In this document: in pieces, positions 1 to 12,366 of the stretch
How the letters are laid out: each line of letters starts with the position of its first letter
Numbering within the stretch: the first letter of the stretch is position 1
Assembly (NCBI GenBank): GCA_025357915.1
Contig: JANYLH010000040.1
Span: forward strand, 1-53,557
From: Gammaproteobacteria bacterium
GTDB lineage: Bacteria > Pseudomonadota > Gammaproteobacteria > Steroidobacterales > Steroidobacteraceae
Direction: 5' to 3'
DNA: 53,557 nucleotides
The notes under the pieces: generated by a model
Told to the model about the DNA's origin: nothing
What the model saw: only the letters and a program-made list of their open reading frames with translations
Databases searched by the model: none
Position numbers and translations under genes: made by a program

Positions 1-141
1 GTCGCCGCCGGCGACACCGTGCAGCGCGGCCAGGCGATCGCCGTGGTCGGCTCCACCGGCCGCTCCACCGGTCCGCACGTGCACTTCGAAGTGCTGAAGG
101 ACGGGCGGCAGATCGACCCGATGGCGTTTATCGGGCACTAG
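1..141 (+). CDS. M23-family peptidase (LysM/murein hydrolase type), 3' end only
   Basis: The first frame is open from base 1 and ends at TAG 139-141. The 46 visible residues form the end of a lysostaphin-type (M23) domain: a beta-strand segment [20 protein letters not shown] is followed by the zinc-ligand HVHFE motif and a short IDPMAF tail, as in NlpD, EnvC and other M23 endopeptidases. Such proteins act in the periplasm on peptidoglycan cross-links or as amidase activators. The start and any LysM or coiled-coil region lie left of the window, so the subtype cannot be decided. An M23 gene just upstream of secA is a common gammaproteobacterial arrangement (known); here a TIR-TPR gene and two others lie between them. 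Confidence 0.85.
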   Translation, partial: VAAGDTVQRGQAIAVVGSTGRSTGPHVHFEVLKDGRQIDPMAFIGH

Positions 142-311
142 CTCACTCGCGTAGCGCCGCCGCGCACGCCACCCGGGTCCAGATTGAAATACTGCATCGC
201 GGTCACGCTCGGGCCGCGGTGCCCTCCGACACATTCTGAACCTCGGTGGCGTGCGCGGCAGCGGGCGGGCATTGCGCCTGAGGGCAGGCTCCCGCATTCT
301 TGAACGCAGTC

Positions 312-2804
312 ATGAGCGAGTCGAACAAGGCCGTATTCCTCAGCTACGCATCGGAAGACGCCGGGGCCGCGCGGCGCATCTGCGAGGCGCTGCGGGCCGC
401 CGGCATCGATGTGTGGTTCGACCAGAGCGAGTTGCGGGGCGGCGACGCCTGGGACCAGAAAATTCACCACCAGATCCGCGACTGCGCGCTGTTCGTACCC
501 ATCATCTCGGCAAACACCGCGGCACGTCCCGAAGGCTACTTCCGGCTCGAGTGGCGCCTCGCCGAACAGCGCACCCACCTGATGGCGCGCAATAAGTGCT
601 TCGTTGTTCCGGTCGCGATCGATGCCACGCCGGACCGCGGCGCCGACGTGCCCGAGTCCTTCGTCAGCGTGCAGTGGACGCGCCTGCCGGGCGGCGAAAC
701 GCCGGAGTCGTTCTGCCGGCATGTGGCGCAACTCCTGGCGGGAAGCGAGCCGGCGGGCAATGCGCCGGCCGGCGACACGCCGGTGGCCTCGATCCCGCGC
801 AGCGGCGGCGGATCCGGCTGGCGCATTGCGCTCGCCGTTGCTGTCGTGCTGGCCAGCGCAGTGGCGCTCGTGTGGTGGTGGCTGATGAGGGCAAAACCCC
901 ACGCCGTACTGGCAGCGCCCGGTGCGGTGCCGGCGCAGGCCGCCGCCGTGCCCGCAAATTCAATCGCAGTCCTGCCGTTTGCTGACCTGAGCGCGCGCAA
1001 GGACCAGGAGTATTTCTCCGACGGGCTCGCCGAGGAACTCCTCAATCTCCTCGGCAAGGTCTCCGGCCTGCAAGTCGCAGCCCGGACTTCGGCATTCTCC
1101 TTCAAGAACCATGCGGTCGATGTGCCGACGATTGGTCGCCAGCTGATGGTCGCGCATGTGCTTGAGGGGAGTGTGCGCAAGGTCGGCAACCATCTGCGCG
1201 TCACGGCGCAGCTGGTGCGGACCGACAACGGCTACGAAGTCTGGTCGGAAAGCTACGATCGCGACCTCGTCGATGTCTTTCGCATGCAGGACGAGATCGC
1301 GGCGGCGGTCGTCAAGGCGCTCAAGCTCAAGCTGCTCGGTGCCGTCGCCCCGCACAGCACCGGCACGAAAAATCCCGACGCCTACCTGGTGTTCCTGCAG
1401 GGCCGCGCCAAGATGGCCAGCCAGCGGCTCGCGGACACCACCGGCGCGAGAGCCGATTTCACTCGCGCGCTCAAGCTCGATTCCAACTTTGGCCCGGCCT
1501 ACGTCGAACTTGCGGCCGCGAAACTGCAACTGGCCGAGTTCGAAGTCAGCGGCAATCGTCAGGCGGCATTCGACGCAGCCATCGCGGAAGGCAAGCTGCT
1601 GGTCGAGCGGGCGCTGGCGCTCGACCCCGCCGACGCCCAGGCATACGTTGAGCGCGCTTACCTGCGCGCCTTCAGCGACCTGCGTGGCGCCGAGCAGGAT
1701 TACCGGCGCGGGATCGAGCTCAACCCGAACTCCGCGCGCGGCTACGATGGACTCGCCGCGGTGCTCTATGAAGACCCGCGCCGGCGCGACGAGGCGCTCG
1801 CGATGCTTGATCGCGCGCGCCGGCTCGATCCGCTCGAGCCCAAGTACGACGTCCTGAAGTCGATCATCCTCGACTACGGGCGCAGCGATCTGCGGGCGGC
1901 TGAGGCGATCCTCACCGCAGTCGTGGCGCGCCACCCCCTCTACCCGCCCGGGCTGATGCGCCTCGCCGAAGTCCTCAGTGCCGAGGGACGTTACGCGGAA
2001 GCTGTCCTGTACGGCGAGCAGGCCCTCAAGCTCGATCCGCTGTCGGAGTGGGCGCTACGTTCGTTGATCCTGAATTATCTGAGCGCGGGGGACCCCGCTG
2101 CAGCGCGTCGGGTTGCCGAACAGGCTCCGCACCGGCTGCCGGTCCAGCGCCTGGATTTGCTCATACTGGACGGGGACTGGCGCGATGCAGCTGAGGTGAG
2201 TTACGCCGCACTGGTCGATGGCACAATGCTGCCGATCAGCGAACCGTTCGGGAATCTTGCGCTGCGCATGGACGCACGCAGTACCCATGATTTTGCCCGA
2301 GCGCGCGTGGCTCTCGAGCGGCTGAGCGGGGTCACGTGGAGTATCGGCGGGGTGCCAACGCTCCCGACACAGCTCGGCCTCGCCAGTGCGAGCGTCGCGC
2401 TCGGCGACCTCCTGATCCTGAGCGGTGAGCGCCAACGCGGCGAGCGCCTGCTGCGGGCGAGCCTCGCGGACATGGATTATGTCGCGCGCGATCTCAAGCG
2501 CGGTGACCTCTGGTACCTGAACGAGCGGGCGATTGCGCTGGCTCTCCTCGGCGACCGCAAGGCTGCCCTGGTGGCGCTGCGCAGGGCGGGAAGTGTAGGT
2601 CATGTGTCGACGTGGCTGTTCCTCACGCTAGATCCGGCTTTTGCAGCGTTCCACGGCGACGCCCAGTACCAGGAGATAGTGCAGCAGATGCGGGGAAAGA
2701 TTGCTCTTGAACGGCAGAAACTGGACCGGCTGCGTGCCGAGGGTCGTGTGCCGGCCCGCGCTGGCCCAGCCGCCCCGGAGCGACCCTCGCCCAAGGCGCC
2801 ATAG
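312..2804 (+). CDS. TIR domain - transmembrane - TolB/FlgO-like - TPR protein
   Basis: This 830-residue protein has an N-terminal TIR domain (about residues 5-135, starting AVFLSYASEDAG). A helix that includes RLEWRLAEQR places Glu80 where TIR NADases have their catalytic glutamate. A single membrane helix follows (about 171-192), then a TolB/FlgO-type domain (about 217-340, opening SIAVLPFADLSARK and containing YFSDGLAEELLNLL), then a long TPR-like helical region to about residue 770. This is the layout of the TIR/adenylate-cyclase-like TPR sensor family common in Xanthomonadales-type bacteria. The ligand and output are unknown. The ATG at 312 was chosen; an in-frame TTG at 300 is possible, and neither has a good Shine-Dalgarno. 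Function as an NAD-consuming or signalling membrane protein is inferred. Confidence 0.85.
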   Translation: MSESNKAVFLSYASEDAGAARRICEALRAAGIDVWFDQSELRGGDAWDQKIHHQIRDCALFVPIISANTAARPEGYFRLEWRLAEQRTHLMARNKCFVVPVAIDATPDRGADVPESFVSVQWTRLPGGETPESFCRHVAQLLAGSEPAGNAPAGDTPVASIPRSGGGSGWRIALAVAVVLASAVALVWWWLMRAKPHAVLAAPGAVPAQAAAVPANSIAVLPFADLSARKDQEYFSDGLAEELLNLLGKVSGLQVAARTSAFSFKNHAVDVPTIGRQLMVAHVLEGSVRKVGNHLRVTAQLVRTDNGYEVWSESYDRDLVDVFRMQDEIAAAVVKALKLKLLGAVAPHSTGTKNPDAYLVFLQGRAKMASQRLADTTGARADFTRALKLDSNFGPAYVELAAAKLQLAEFEVSGNRQAAFDAAIAEGKLLVERALALDPADAQAYVERAYLRAFSDLRGAEQDYRRGIELNPNSARGYDGLAAVLYEDPRRRDEALAMLDRARRLDPLEPKYDVLKSIILDYGRSDLRAAEAILTAVVARHPLYPPGLMRLAEVLSAEGRYAEAVLYGEQALKLDPLSEWALRSLILNYLSAGDPAAARRVAEQAPHRLPVQRLDLLILDGDWRDAAEVSYAALVDGTMLPISEPFGNLALRMDARSTHDFARARVALERLSGVTWSIGGVPTLPTQLGLASASVALGDLLILSGERQRGERLLRASLADMDYVARDLKRGDLWYLNERAIALALLGDRKAALVALRRAGSVGHVSTWLFLTLDPAFAAFHGDAQYQEIVQQMRGKIALERQKLDRLRAEGRVPARAGPAAPERPSPKAP

Positions 2805-2896
2805 GGGGCGCCCGAATCCGCAGTATTTCGGCCAGGATTGTGGTGGCCGGTGCGGCAGGAGTAGACTCGGGCTATTCGTTGCTCAGCGGGGGCCCA

Positions 2897-3448
2897 ATGA
2901 ACAAGCTGTTTCCAATTCTCACGGCCCTGACCATCGCGGCGCTGTCGATGGCGAGCCCGCCGGTTGCCCAGGCCTGCGGCGACAAACTCACGGTGCTGGG
3001 CGGCGGCCTGCCCTTCGACCGGATTCACACCAACCACCGGCACGGCAGCGTGATCCTGTTCCTCAGTCCGGATTCGCGCCTGGCGGCGACCAACGGCGAC
3101 GTGGCGCTCGACCGGACGCTCACGCGCGCTGGCCACCGGGTGCGCTCGGTCCGCACGAGCGCCGAGCTCAGGCAGGCGCTCGGTACGGCGCAGGTTGACT
3201 TCGTGCTGATGGACTGGAGCGAAGCGCGCCAGCTGCAGGCGGGCCTCGGGACCAGCGTGCCCGTCGTGCCGGTCACCTACGGCGGCAGCGCCGAAGAACG
3301 CGCGGTCGCGCAGTCGCGCTCGGGTTGCGTGGTGCAATCCACCAGGGGCCGCGGCCGCCAGCTGGTGCGCGAGGTCGAAGCGCTGCTCGAGAACCAGTCC
3401 GGGCTGGCCTCCAGTTGCGCTGAATCGCTGGCGACCACGAGCGGCTGA
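2897..3448 (+). CDS. Hypothetical exported protein
   Basis: This 183-residue protein is not recognised as a named family. The ATG at 2897 follows a GGGGG run and gives a typical Sec signal peptide (MNKLFPILTALTIAALSMAS, then PPVAQA before a Cys), so it should be periplasmic. The mature part has alternating hydrophobic strands and helices (GSVILFL, HRVRSVRTSAELRQAL, VDFVLMDW, SVPVVPVTY). This is loosely reminiscent of a degenerate receiver-like (Rossmann-type) fold, but no phospho-acceptor motif is evident. A GTG 5 bases downstream starts an outer-membrane barrel gene, so the two are probably co-transcribed and may work together. An upstream in-frame start at 2840 would bury the signal peptide and is less likely. 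Confidence 0.7.
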   Translation: MNKLFPILTALTIAALSMASPPVAQACGDKLTVLGGGLPFDRIHTNHRHGSVILFLSPDSRLAATNGDVALDRTLTRAGHRVRSVRTSAELRQALGTAQVDFVLMDWSEARQLQAGLGTSVPVVPVTYGGSAEERAVAQSRSGCVVQSTRGRGRQLVREVEALLENQSGLASSCAESLATTSG

Positions 3449-3453
3449 AACGC

Positions 3454-4356
3454 GTGCGCATCGCGAGGGGGCAGGCACCAGCACTGACGCTGGCGGCGGG
3501 TTTCCTGTGGGTTGGCACCGCTCACGCGCAGGCCTGGCTGCCCGATGGTGGCACGACCAGTTTCGGGGTGTCCTACACGGACACCTTTGACACGAAGCAC
3601 CTCACGCCAAGTGGCTTCGCGGTCGACGCAGGCCACATGCGCTTCTACACCTACGGCTTCGCCGCCGCATACAGCCCAACCGACCGGATCATGCTGAGCG
3701 CGACCTTGCCTCTCATCAACTCCGAGTACCACGGCCCGGATCCACATCCGACCGAAGTCGACGACAGCAACTACCACGCGACCCTGACCGACCTCAGGAT
3801 CGAAGCCCATTACCAGCTCGGGCTCGAGCCGCTGGCTATCGCGCCGTATATTGCGTACGTCCAGCCGACGCACGGCTACGAAACACTCGGCCACGCGGCC
3901 CCGGGGCGCGGCCTGCGCGAGACCTGGCTCGGTGTGGCGGTGGGCAAGAGCCTCGATGCCTGGATTCCCCGGACGTACCTGCAGGCGCGCTTTACTTACG
4001 CGGTGGTCGAGCACGTGCAGGGCATAACCCACGACAAGGAAAATATTGAGTTCGAGGCGGGCTACTACCTCACTCCCGACCTCAGCGTACAAGGACTCAT
4101 GCAGTGGCAGAAAACACTGGGAGGACTTGAATTTCAGGGCCCTCCCCAGGAATCCGATCCCTTGTTCCCGTATCACGACCAGCTCGCCGCCACGGGGTTC
4201 ACCAATGCAGGTATGGGTGCCTCGTGGTACTACTCCGATCACTCGTCGGTCTCTTTGAGCTATATGGAAGGCCTCAACGGGCGTAATGGCCATAAGCTCG
4301 GACGCTCGATTTCGATTGGCTACAGCTACGGGTTCTTCGGCTTCAGGCCGCGCTGA
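3454..4356 (+). CDS. Outer-membrane beta-barrel protein (phenol-degradation/MetA-like transporter type)
   Basis: A GTG start gives a 300-residue protein. It has a signal peptide (APALTLAAGFLWVGTAHAQA) and then many amphipathic strands with alternating aromatic and polar residues, such as TTSFGVSYTDTFDTKHL, MRFYTYGFAAAYSPTDRIML and SSVSLSYMEGLNG. It ends in a strand with aromatic residues (SIGYSYGFFGFRPR), as expected of a Bam-inserted barrel. The pattern of short tight turns resembles the 'transporter / MetA-pathway' outer-membrane family; the substrate is unknown. It starts 5 bases after the exported-protein gene at 2897-3448, which suggests one transcription unit. Barrel topology is well supported; the family assignment is tentative. 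Confidence 0.7.
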   Translation: MRIARGQAPALTLAAGFLWVGTAHAQAWLPDGGTTSFGVSYTDTFDTKHLTPSGFAVDAGHMRFYTYGFAAAYSPTDRIMLSATLPLINSEYHGPDPHPTEVDDSNYHATLTDLRIEAHYQLGLEPLAIAPYIAYVQPTHGYETLGHAAPGRGLRETWLGVAVGKSLDAWIPRTYLQARFTYAVVEHVQGITHDKENIEFEAGYYLTPDLSVQGLMQWQKTLGGLEFQGPPQESDPLFPYHDQLAATGFTNAGMGASWYYSDHSSVSLSYMEGLNGRNGHKLGRSISIGYSYGFFGFRPR

Positions 4357-4406
4357 AGGCAGCCTGCCGCTGAGCCCGGCCGGGCGCTCCGGTGAGGCGA
4401 GCTGCC

Positions 4407-4432
4407 CTTGAACGAATTCCTCCCCGCCCCAT
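4407..4432 (+). promoter_or_regulatory. Sigma-32-like heat-shock promoter of secA
   Basis: CTTGAA at 4407-4412 (preceded by CC) and CCCCATCTA starting at 4427 are separated by 14 bases. They match the enterobacterial RpoH consensus CCCTTGAA-N13-15-CCCCATNTA almost completely. Transcription would start near 4440, leaving a leader of about 75 bases before the secA GTG at 4514. A TACAAT lies at 4440-4445 but has no well-placed -35. Confidence 0.6.
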
Positions 4433-4513
4433 CTATCCGTACAATGCGCGGTTCCGCAGGGCGGCCCTGAATCCGTGACAGGGCGTTCGGCTTGATTCCA
4501 AAGGATTTTTCAA

Positions 4514-7308
<2,795 letters not shown>

Positions 7309-7312
<4 letters not shown>

Positions 7313-7713
7313 AGCCCACGGTGCGCGTGGTCGCCGCGGTGATTTATGATGACCAGCGCCGTGTGCTGGTGACGCAGCGCCCGGCCGGCAAGGCGCTCGC
7401 CGGTGAATGGGAGTTTCCCGGCGGCAAGCTCGAAGCCGGCGAGGAAGACGCGGCGGCGCTGCGTCGCGAACTGCGCGAAGAACTCGGTGTGCAGGTCACA
7501 GCGGCGCGGGCGCTGTTCGAGCTGTCGCACGAGTATCCCGAGCGGCACGTGCAGCTGTCGATCTGGATGGTCGAGGACTATGCCGGCGTGCCGGCCGGAC
7601 TCGAGGGCCAGCCGCTGCGGTGGGAACGGCCGGCGGCGCTGCGCGCGCTGCCGCTGCTGCGCGCGGACCTGCCGATCGTCGAGTGGCTCGAGAACACGGA
7701 CAACGCAAGCTAG
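7309..7713 (+). CDS. mutT: 8-oxo-dGTP diphosphatase MutT (Nudix)
   Basis: This sanitises the nucleotide pool by hydrolysing 8-oxo-dGTP to the monophosphate. A complete Nudix box (G-x5-E-x7-REUxEExGU) occupies residues 39-61 ([20 protein letters not shown] onward), and the preceding EWEFPGGK is typical of MutT. The length of about 134 residues is normal for the family. The likely start is a TTG at 7309 that overlaps the secA stop; a GTG at 7321 would also leave the domain intact, and neither has a clear ribosome site. The secA-mutT order is common in gammaproteobacteria and suggests translational coupling. Confidence 0.93.
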
Positions 7714-7724
7714 AGGAACGGACC

Positions 7725-8105
7725 ATGGCCCAGGAACCCGGAATGCCCGACATACAGGTGGACGCCAACGAGCTCTACCGCGATGAGCTGTTTACCGACC
7801 GCAAGGCCGGCACCATCCGCCGGCTCACGCCCGTGACGGCCGAAGGCCACGCCGATGCCTCGCGTGCGGTGCTTTATTCCGGGCAGACCCAGTTGCTGAC
7901 GCCCGGCGGCGTGCTGCCGCTGTCCTTCGACATCGAGGCGAATTCGCTGGCCGAGGCGGTGCAGCGCTTTCCGGCGTCGGTCCACGCCGCGCTCGAACAG
8001 GCCATCGAAGAGGCGCGCGAATACCGCCGCGAGAGCTCCTCGCGCATCGTGGTGCCGGACGTGGGCGGCGGGGCGCTGCCCGGCGGCGGCAAGATCAAGC
8101 TCTAG
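7725..8105 (+). CDS. Conserved-looking small cytoplasmic protein, function unknown
   Basis: This 126-residue soluble protein is not recognised with confidence. The ATG at 7725 is preceded by a good GAGGAACG ribosome site, 12 bases after mutT, so it is probably the last gene of a secA-mutT unit. It contains an acidic/basic N-terminal stretch (ELYRDELFTDRKAGTIRRL), a strand-rich middle with TQLLTPGGVLPLSFDIEA, and a helix (AVQRFPASVHAALEQAIEEA). The C-terminus is glycine-rich (GGGALPGGGKIKL). There is no signal peptide or membrane helix. It converges with ald with a single base between the two stop codons. Confidence 0.75.
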   Translation: MAQEPGMPDIQVDANELYRDELFTDRKAGTIRRLTPVTAEGHADASRAVLYSGQTQLLTPGGVLPLSFDIEANSLAEAVQRFPASVHAALEQAIEEAREYRRESSSRIVVPDVGGGALPGGGKIKL

Positions 8106-8106
8106 A

Positions 8107-9210
8107 TCAGGCCTTGCCCGGCGCCGGCAGCCCGAGGTCGCGCGCCGCTGCCGCGTGCACCACGCGGCCCTCGAAAACGTTGAGGCCGTTGCGCAGGCCG
8201 GCGTCGGCCGCCAGCGCGTCCTTCCAGCCCTGGTCCGCCAGCGCCTTCACGTAGGGAAGCGTGGCGTTGTTGAGCGCCAGCGCCGAACTGCGCGCCACGG
8301 CGCCCGGCATGTTGGTGACGCAATAGTGGATGACGCCGTGCAATGTGTAGACCGGATCGGCGTGCGTGGTCGGGCGGCTGGTCGCAAAGCACCCACCCTG
8401 GTCGATGGCAATGTCCACCACCACCGATCCTGCACGCATGCCCTTGATCATGTGTTCGGTGACGAGCTTCGGCGCCGCAGCGCCCGGCACCAGCACCGCG
8501 CCGATCACCAGGTCCGCGTCGGTCACGGCGCGTTCGATCGATTCGGCGGTCGAGTAGATCGTCTGCACCGCACCGTGGAACTGCACGTCGAGCGCGCGCA
8601 GGCGCGGCAGCGAACGGTCGATCACCGTGACGTCGGCGCGCAGGCCGTGCGCCATTTCGACCGCGTTGGTGCCGGCGACGCCGCCGCCGATGACCACGAC
8701 CTTGCCCGGCGCAACGCCGGCGACGCCGCCGAGCAGTACGCCGCGCCCGCCCTGGGCCTTCTGCAGGTAGTAGGCGCCGACCTGGATCGACATGCGGCCC
8801 GCCACTTCGCTCATCGGCACCAGCAGTGGCAGCGACCCGTCGGGCGCGGTGACGGTTTCGTAGGCGATGGCGACGGCGCCTGATTTCATCAGGCCGTCGG
8901 CCTGGGCGCGATCGGCGGCGAGGTGCAGGTAGGTGAACAGCACCTGGCCCGCGCGCAGCATGGCGCACTCGGCCAGCTGCGGCTCCTTGACCTTGACCAC
9001 CATGTCGCAGCCGCCAAACACCGTGGCGGCATCCGGCGCGAGCAGCGCGCCCGCAGCGCGGTAATCCTCGTCGCTGCAGCCCACGCCGAGGCCGGCGCCG
9101 CTCTGCACCGTGACCGTATGGCCGGCGAGCGTGAGTTCGCGCACCGAGGCGGGCATCAGGCCGACGCGGTACTCATGAATCTTGATTTCCGAGGGAACGC
9201 CGATACGCAT
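8107..9210 (-). CDS. ald: Alanine dehydrogenase
   Basis: Catalyses NAD-dependent interconversion of L-alanine with pyruvate and ammonia. The 367-residue length is typical. The substrate-site residues known from Bacillus/Mycobacterium Ald are in place: Arg15 (IHEYR), Lys75 (KVKEPQ) and His96 (TYLHLA). The Rossmann fold carries GGGVAG at 175-180 with an acidic strand end at Asp198. The downstream DIAIDQGG and [20 protein letters not shown] segments are characteristic. The ATG at 9210 is preceded by AGGAGG. It is transcribed divergently from an Lrp/AsnC-family gene, the usual partner that activates ald in response to alanine; that control is inferred from the arrangement. Confidence 0.97.
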   Translation of the reverse strand: MRIGVPSEIKIHEYRVGLMPASVRELTLAGHTVTVQSGAGLGVGCSDEDYRAAGALLAPDAATVFGGCDMVVKVKEPQLAECAMLRAGQVLFTYLHLAADRAQADGLMKSGAVAIAYETVTAPDGSLPLLVPMSEVAGRMSIQVGAYYLQKAQGGRGVLLGGVAGVAPGKVVVIGGGVAGTNAVEMAHGLRADVTVIDRSLPRLRALDVQFHGAVQTIYSTAESIERAVTDADLVIGAVLVPGAAAPKLVTEHMIKGMRAGSVVVDIAIDQGGCFATSRPTTHADPVYTLHGVIHYCVTNMPGAVARSSALALNNATLPYVKALADQGWKDALAADAGLRNGLNVFEGRVVHAAAARDLGLPAPGKA

Positions 9211-9317
9211 GGTCCAGACCTCCTGGTGAGGCGCGTATTGTGCTCCGGCCCCGCGGCAGATAATTGCGAATCAGGCGCTTGTTGGATCGGAAAGTGGCAG
9301 AATCTTCGATAAATGTC

Positions 9318-9331
9318 CCACCGTACGGTGG
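9318..9331. promoter_or_regulatory. Perfect 14-bp palindrome over the lrp-type gene's ribosome site
   Basis: CCACCGTACGGTGG is a perfect palindrome that ends three bases before the ATG at 9335; its right half (GGTGG) is also the only Shine-Dalgarno candidate. ATAAA/TTTAT flanks extend the symmetry. It could be an operator for autoregulation, or an RNA hairpin that masks the ribosome site. Confidence 0.45.
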
Positions 9332-9334
9332 TTT

Positions 9335-9796
9335 ATGCAAATAGATCGTACAGACCGGAAGATCCTCGGCGAGCTGCAGGCCGACGGCAGTATCGCCAAC
9401 GCGGCGCTTGCGGTGCGCGTCGGGCTGTCGGAGTCGGCCTGCCTGCGGCGCGTGAAGCTGCTCGAACGCTCGGGCGTCATCGAACGCTATACCGCGGTAC
9501 TCAATCCGCTCAAGGTCGGCATCAGCGTCAGCTTCGTGGTGCGCATCACGCTCAAGGGGCAGACCGATCGTGACCTGGGCGCCTTCGAGCAGGCCGTGTG
9601 CCGCGTGCCGGAGGTGGCCGAGTGTTACCTGACCACCGGCGAGTGCGACTACATGCTGCGCGTGGTGGCGCGCAGTGCCGCCGATTTCGAGCGGCTCCAC
9701 AGCAAGGTGCTCACCAAGCTCCCGGGCGTCGCGCGGGTCGACTCCAGCTTCGTGCTGCGGCCCGTGGTCAAGCAGGCGGGTCTCCCTCTGGACTAG
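9335..9796 (+). CDS. Lrp/AsnC-family transcriptional regulator
   Basis: This 153-residue protein has an N-terminal winged HTH ([20 protein letters not shown] through [17 protein letters not shown], about 3-60) and a C-terminal RAM ligand-binding/oligomerisation domain (about 65-140, with [20 protein letters not shown]). It is the divergent neighbour of ald, with only 124 bases between them, so local control of alanine catabolism is the simplest role. It is closer to the small local regulators (AldR/Lrp-like) than demonstrably to global Lrp, so no symbol is given. Its 3' end overlaps the convergent yacG by 29 bases. Confidence 0.93.
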   Translation: MQIDRTDRKILGELQADGSIANAALAVRVGLSESACLRRVKLLERSGVIERYTAVLNPLKVGISVSFVVRITLKGQTDRDLGAFEQAVCRVPEVAECYLTTGECDYMLRVVARSAADFERLHSKVLTKLPGVARVDSSFVLRPVVKQAGLPLD

Positions 9797-9980
9797 GCCT
9801 GTTGGGGTCGGTCGCCATTTCGTCGATCGGTTCGCCGGGTATGGCGTGCGCCTCGCTGAGCCACGCGCCCAGGTCGACCAGCTTGCAGCGTTCGCTGCAA
9901 AATGGCCGCCAGGGGAATTGCGCGCTCCATACGATCGCGCGCTTGCAGGTGGGACAGGCGAGGCGCGGCGGCGCATTCAC
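9768..9980 (-). CDS. yacG: DNA gyrase inhibitor / zinc-ribbon protein YacG
   Basis: This 70-residue zinc protein has the family's four cysteines: Cys9/Cys12 (ACPTCKR) and Cys28/Cys32 (FCSERCK). They are followed by the invariant [10 protein letters not shown] segment and an acidic, disordered C-terminus. In E. coli YacG binds GyrB and blocks DNA binding. It is the last gene of the pilB-pilC-pilD-coaE-zapD-yacG run, whose last three members match the E. coli coaE-zapD-yacG order. Its end overlaps the end of the convergent Lrp-type gene. Confidence 0.95.
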   Translation of the reverse strand: MNAPPRLACPTCKRAIVWSAQFPWRPFCSERCKLVDLGAWLSEAHAIPGEPIDEMATDPNRPSPEGDPPA

Positions 9981-9990
9981 GATCGGTGGC

Positions 9991-10794
9991 TCAGGGGCAG
10001 CAGGTCAGCACGAAGGGCACGTCGGCCTCGGTCTGCTTCGGCCGGCTGTCGATAGTCTGCCATTCCAGGAAGCGCATGCTGCAGCGATGGTGGCTGCCGC
10101 TGATTTCCGGATACAGTGCGGCGCCGGCGGGCAGCGTGATGCGCAGCAGCTGGTAGGGTGTGTCGCGGTCGAAAACCACGCTGAACATCCCGCCCTTGGC
10201 GAGTTCGTCGCGCGGGCGGCCGTTCTGGCGCGTGAGCCACAGCAGCTCCGCGATCGCGTCGCACAGCGGGCGCAGGAGCCCCTGCCAGCGCACGAAGGCC
10301 TCCATGCGCACGCTGTCGGGCTGGCTGAGCCAGAAGTAGTAATCGGGCAGGTCGAATTCGCAGGTGCCGCCGGGGATGGCGCTGCGGTGCTTGATTGCGG
10401 CGAGAAACTCCGAATCACGGAGCGGCTGGAGCCAGGCGGCGCCGGCGGCCGCGAGGTCGGTACGGAGCCGCAGCAGGTTGCTCATCAGCGCGCGCAGCCG
10501 CGTGGCGTCGATCCCCGGGTGATTCTGGTATTCGTTGAGCTTGGCGACGTGGCGCTCGAGTTCCTTGAGCACGTCGCTCCGTACATCGCCCCGGGTGGCG
10601 ATTGCCAGCATGTCGAGCAGGCTCGACATCGCCGCGCGGCTTCCCCAGCTGCTCGCCTTGTCGTTGTGGTACAGCGCCTGGCTGTAGAGGAAGTCGAGCC
10701 GCAGGAAGGTGCGCAGCCGCTCGTTCAGCGGCTGCTCGAACACGGTCGGTTCCGCGCTGGTCGCGGGCGCCGCGCTGCGATGGGTTTCGTTCAT
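9991..10794 (-). CDS. zapD: Cell division protein ZapD
   Basis: ZapD is a cytoplasmic FtsZ-binding protein that bundles protofilaments at the division ring. The 267-residue product opens with the family's [19 protein letters not shown] signature, then a helical bundle and a beta domain containing [19 protein letters not shown] and LLRITLP. The ATG at 10794 was chosen because homology begins shortly after it; a longer open frame to 10896 would add an unrelated stretch overlapping coaE. It lies between coaE and yacG, the normal order. Confidence 0.94.
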   Translation of the reverse strand: MNETHRSAAPATSAEPTVFEQPLNERLRTFLRLDFLYSQALYHNDKASSWGSRAAMSSLLDMLAIATRGDVRSDVLKELERHVAKLNEYQNHPGIDATRLRALMSNLLRLRTDLAAAGAAWLQPLRDSEFLAAIKHRSAIPGGTCEFDLPDYYFWLSQPDSVRMEAFVRWQGLLRPLCDAIAELLWLTRQNGRPRDELAKGGMFSVVFDRDTPYQLLRITLPAGAALYPEISGSHHRCSMRFLEWQTIDSRPKQTEADVPFVLTCCP

Positions 10795-10819
10795 CGCGCT
10801 ATTGTGCGTCAGCGACCGC

Positions 10820-11452
<633 letters not shown>

Positions 11453-11468
11453 GTCCCCAGTTTAATAC

Positions 11469-12359
11469 TCAGGGGCGGGTGTATAGCGCGAAGTACGCCC
11501 CGACCCATTCCGGACCTTTCATCATCGCCAGCCATCCGGCCGCGGCCAGAAACGGCCCGAATGGGATCGGCACGGCACGCCCCCGCCTGCCGCTCACGAT
11601 CAGCGTGATGCCGACCACGGCGCCGACGCTGGCCGAGCCGAGGATGATCGGCAGCAGCATGCGCCAGCCGAGCCAGGCGCCGAGCGCCGCGAGCAGCTTG
11701 AAATCCCCGTACCCCATGCCTTCCTTGCCGGTGCACAGGCGGAACAGGTGATACACGGTCCACAGGGACAGGTACCCCGCCACGGCGCCGGCGATGGCTT
11801 CCGCAGGGCTTACCGGGAGGCTGCCCGATGTACCGGCGCCCGGCATGAGCGAGGCCAGGAGGCCTCCCCACACGAGCGGGAGCGTCAGTGCATCGGGGAG
11901 CAGCTGGTGATCGAGATCAATCCCGGTGAGCGCGATCAGCGTCCAGGTCACGGCCATGGCCACCAGCGCCTGGGCGCCGAAGCCGAAGCGCCAGGCGACA
12001 GCCGCGGTCAGCAGCGCGCACAGCAGCTCGACCAGCGGATAGCGCACGCTGATCGGAGCCTGGCAGCTGGCGCACTGACCCCGCAGCCACAGCCAGCTCA
12101 GCACCGGGATGTTCTGCCAGGACTTGATCGGCGCACGGCAGGCCGGGCAGGCGGAGCGGGGCACCACCAGGTTGTAGCGTTCCGCGGGAATTGCCGGCGT
12201 GGCCACTGCGTCGAGCCCGGCGCACTGCTCGCGCCACTGGCGCTCGAGCATGATCGGCAGGCGATGAATGACGACGTTGAGGAAGCTGCCAACCAGGAGC
12301 CCAACGACCCCTGCCAGCACGACCCAGGCCGCCGGAACCTGGCTGAGCAGCTCCAGCAC
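11469..12359 (-). CDS. pilD: Type IV prepilin peptidase / N-methyltransferase PilD
   Basis: This inner-membrane aspartic protease cleaves prepilin leaders after Gly and methylates the new N-terminal Phe. The 296-residue polytopic protein has the cytoplasmic zinc site Cys71-x2-Cys74 and Cys96-x2-Cys99. The two catalytic aspartates are in GIDLDHQLLPD (about 148-156) and the GxGD motif GYGDFK (Asp219). Around these are about eight membrane helices. It lies 7 bases downstream of pilC. The PilA precursor in this window has the matching cleavage site. Confidence 0.97.
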   Translation of the reverse strand: MLELLSQVPAAWVVLAGVVGLLVGSFLNVVIHRLPIMLERQWREQCAGLDAVATPAIPAERYNLVVPRSACPACRAPIKSWQNIPVLSWLWLRGQCASCQAPISVRYPLVELLCALLTAAVAWRFGFGAQALVAMAVTWTLIALTGIDLDHQLLPDALTLPLVWGGLLASLMPGAGTSGSLPVSPAEAIAGAVAGYLSLWTVYHLFRLCTGKEGMGYGDFKLLAALGAWLGWRMLLPIILGSASVGAVVGITLIVSGRRGRAVPIPFGPFLAAAGWLAMMKGPEWVGAYFALYTRP

Positions 12360-12366
12360 GGAGCGT

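Noticed and set aside
960..1934. Long antisense open frames inside the TIR-TPR gene and similar ones across secA, clpB and aspS
   Set aside because: They are typical antisense frames of very GC-rich coding sequence. They lack ribosome sites and recognisable domains, and the sense strand encodes clear families.
4374..4385. GCCCGGCCGGGC palindrome after the outer-membrane barrel gene as a terminator
   Set aside because: Too short, no loop and no T-tract; such palindromes are common in GC-rich DNA.
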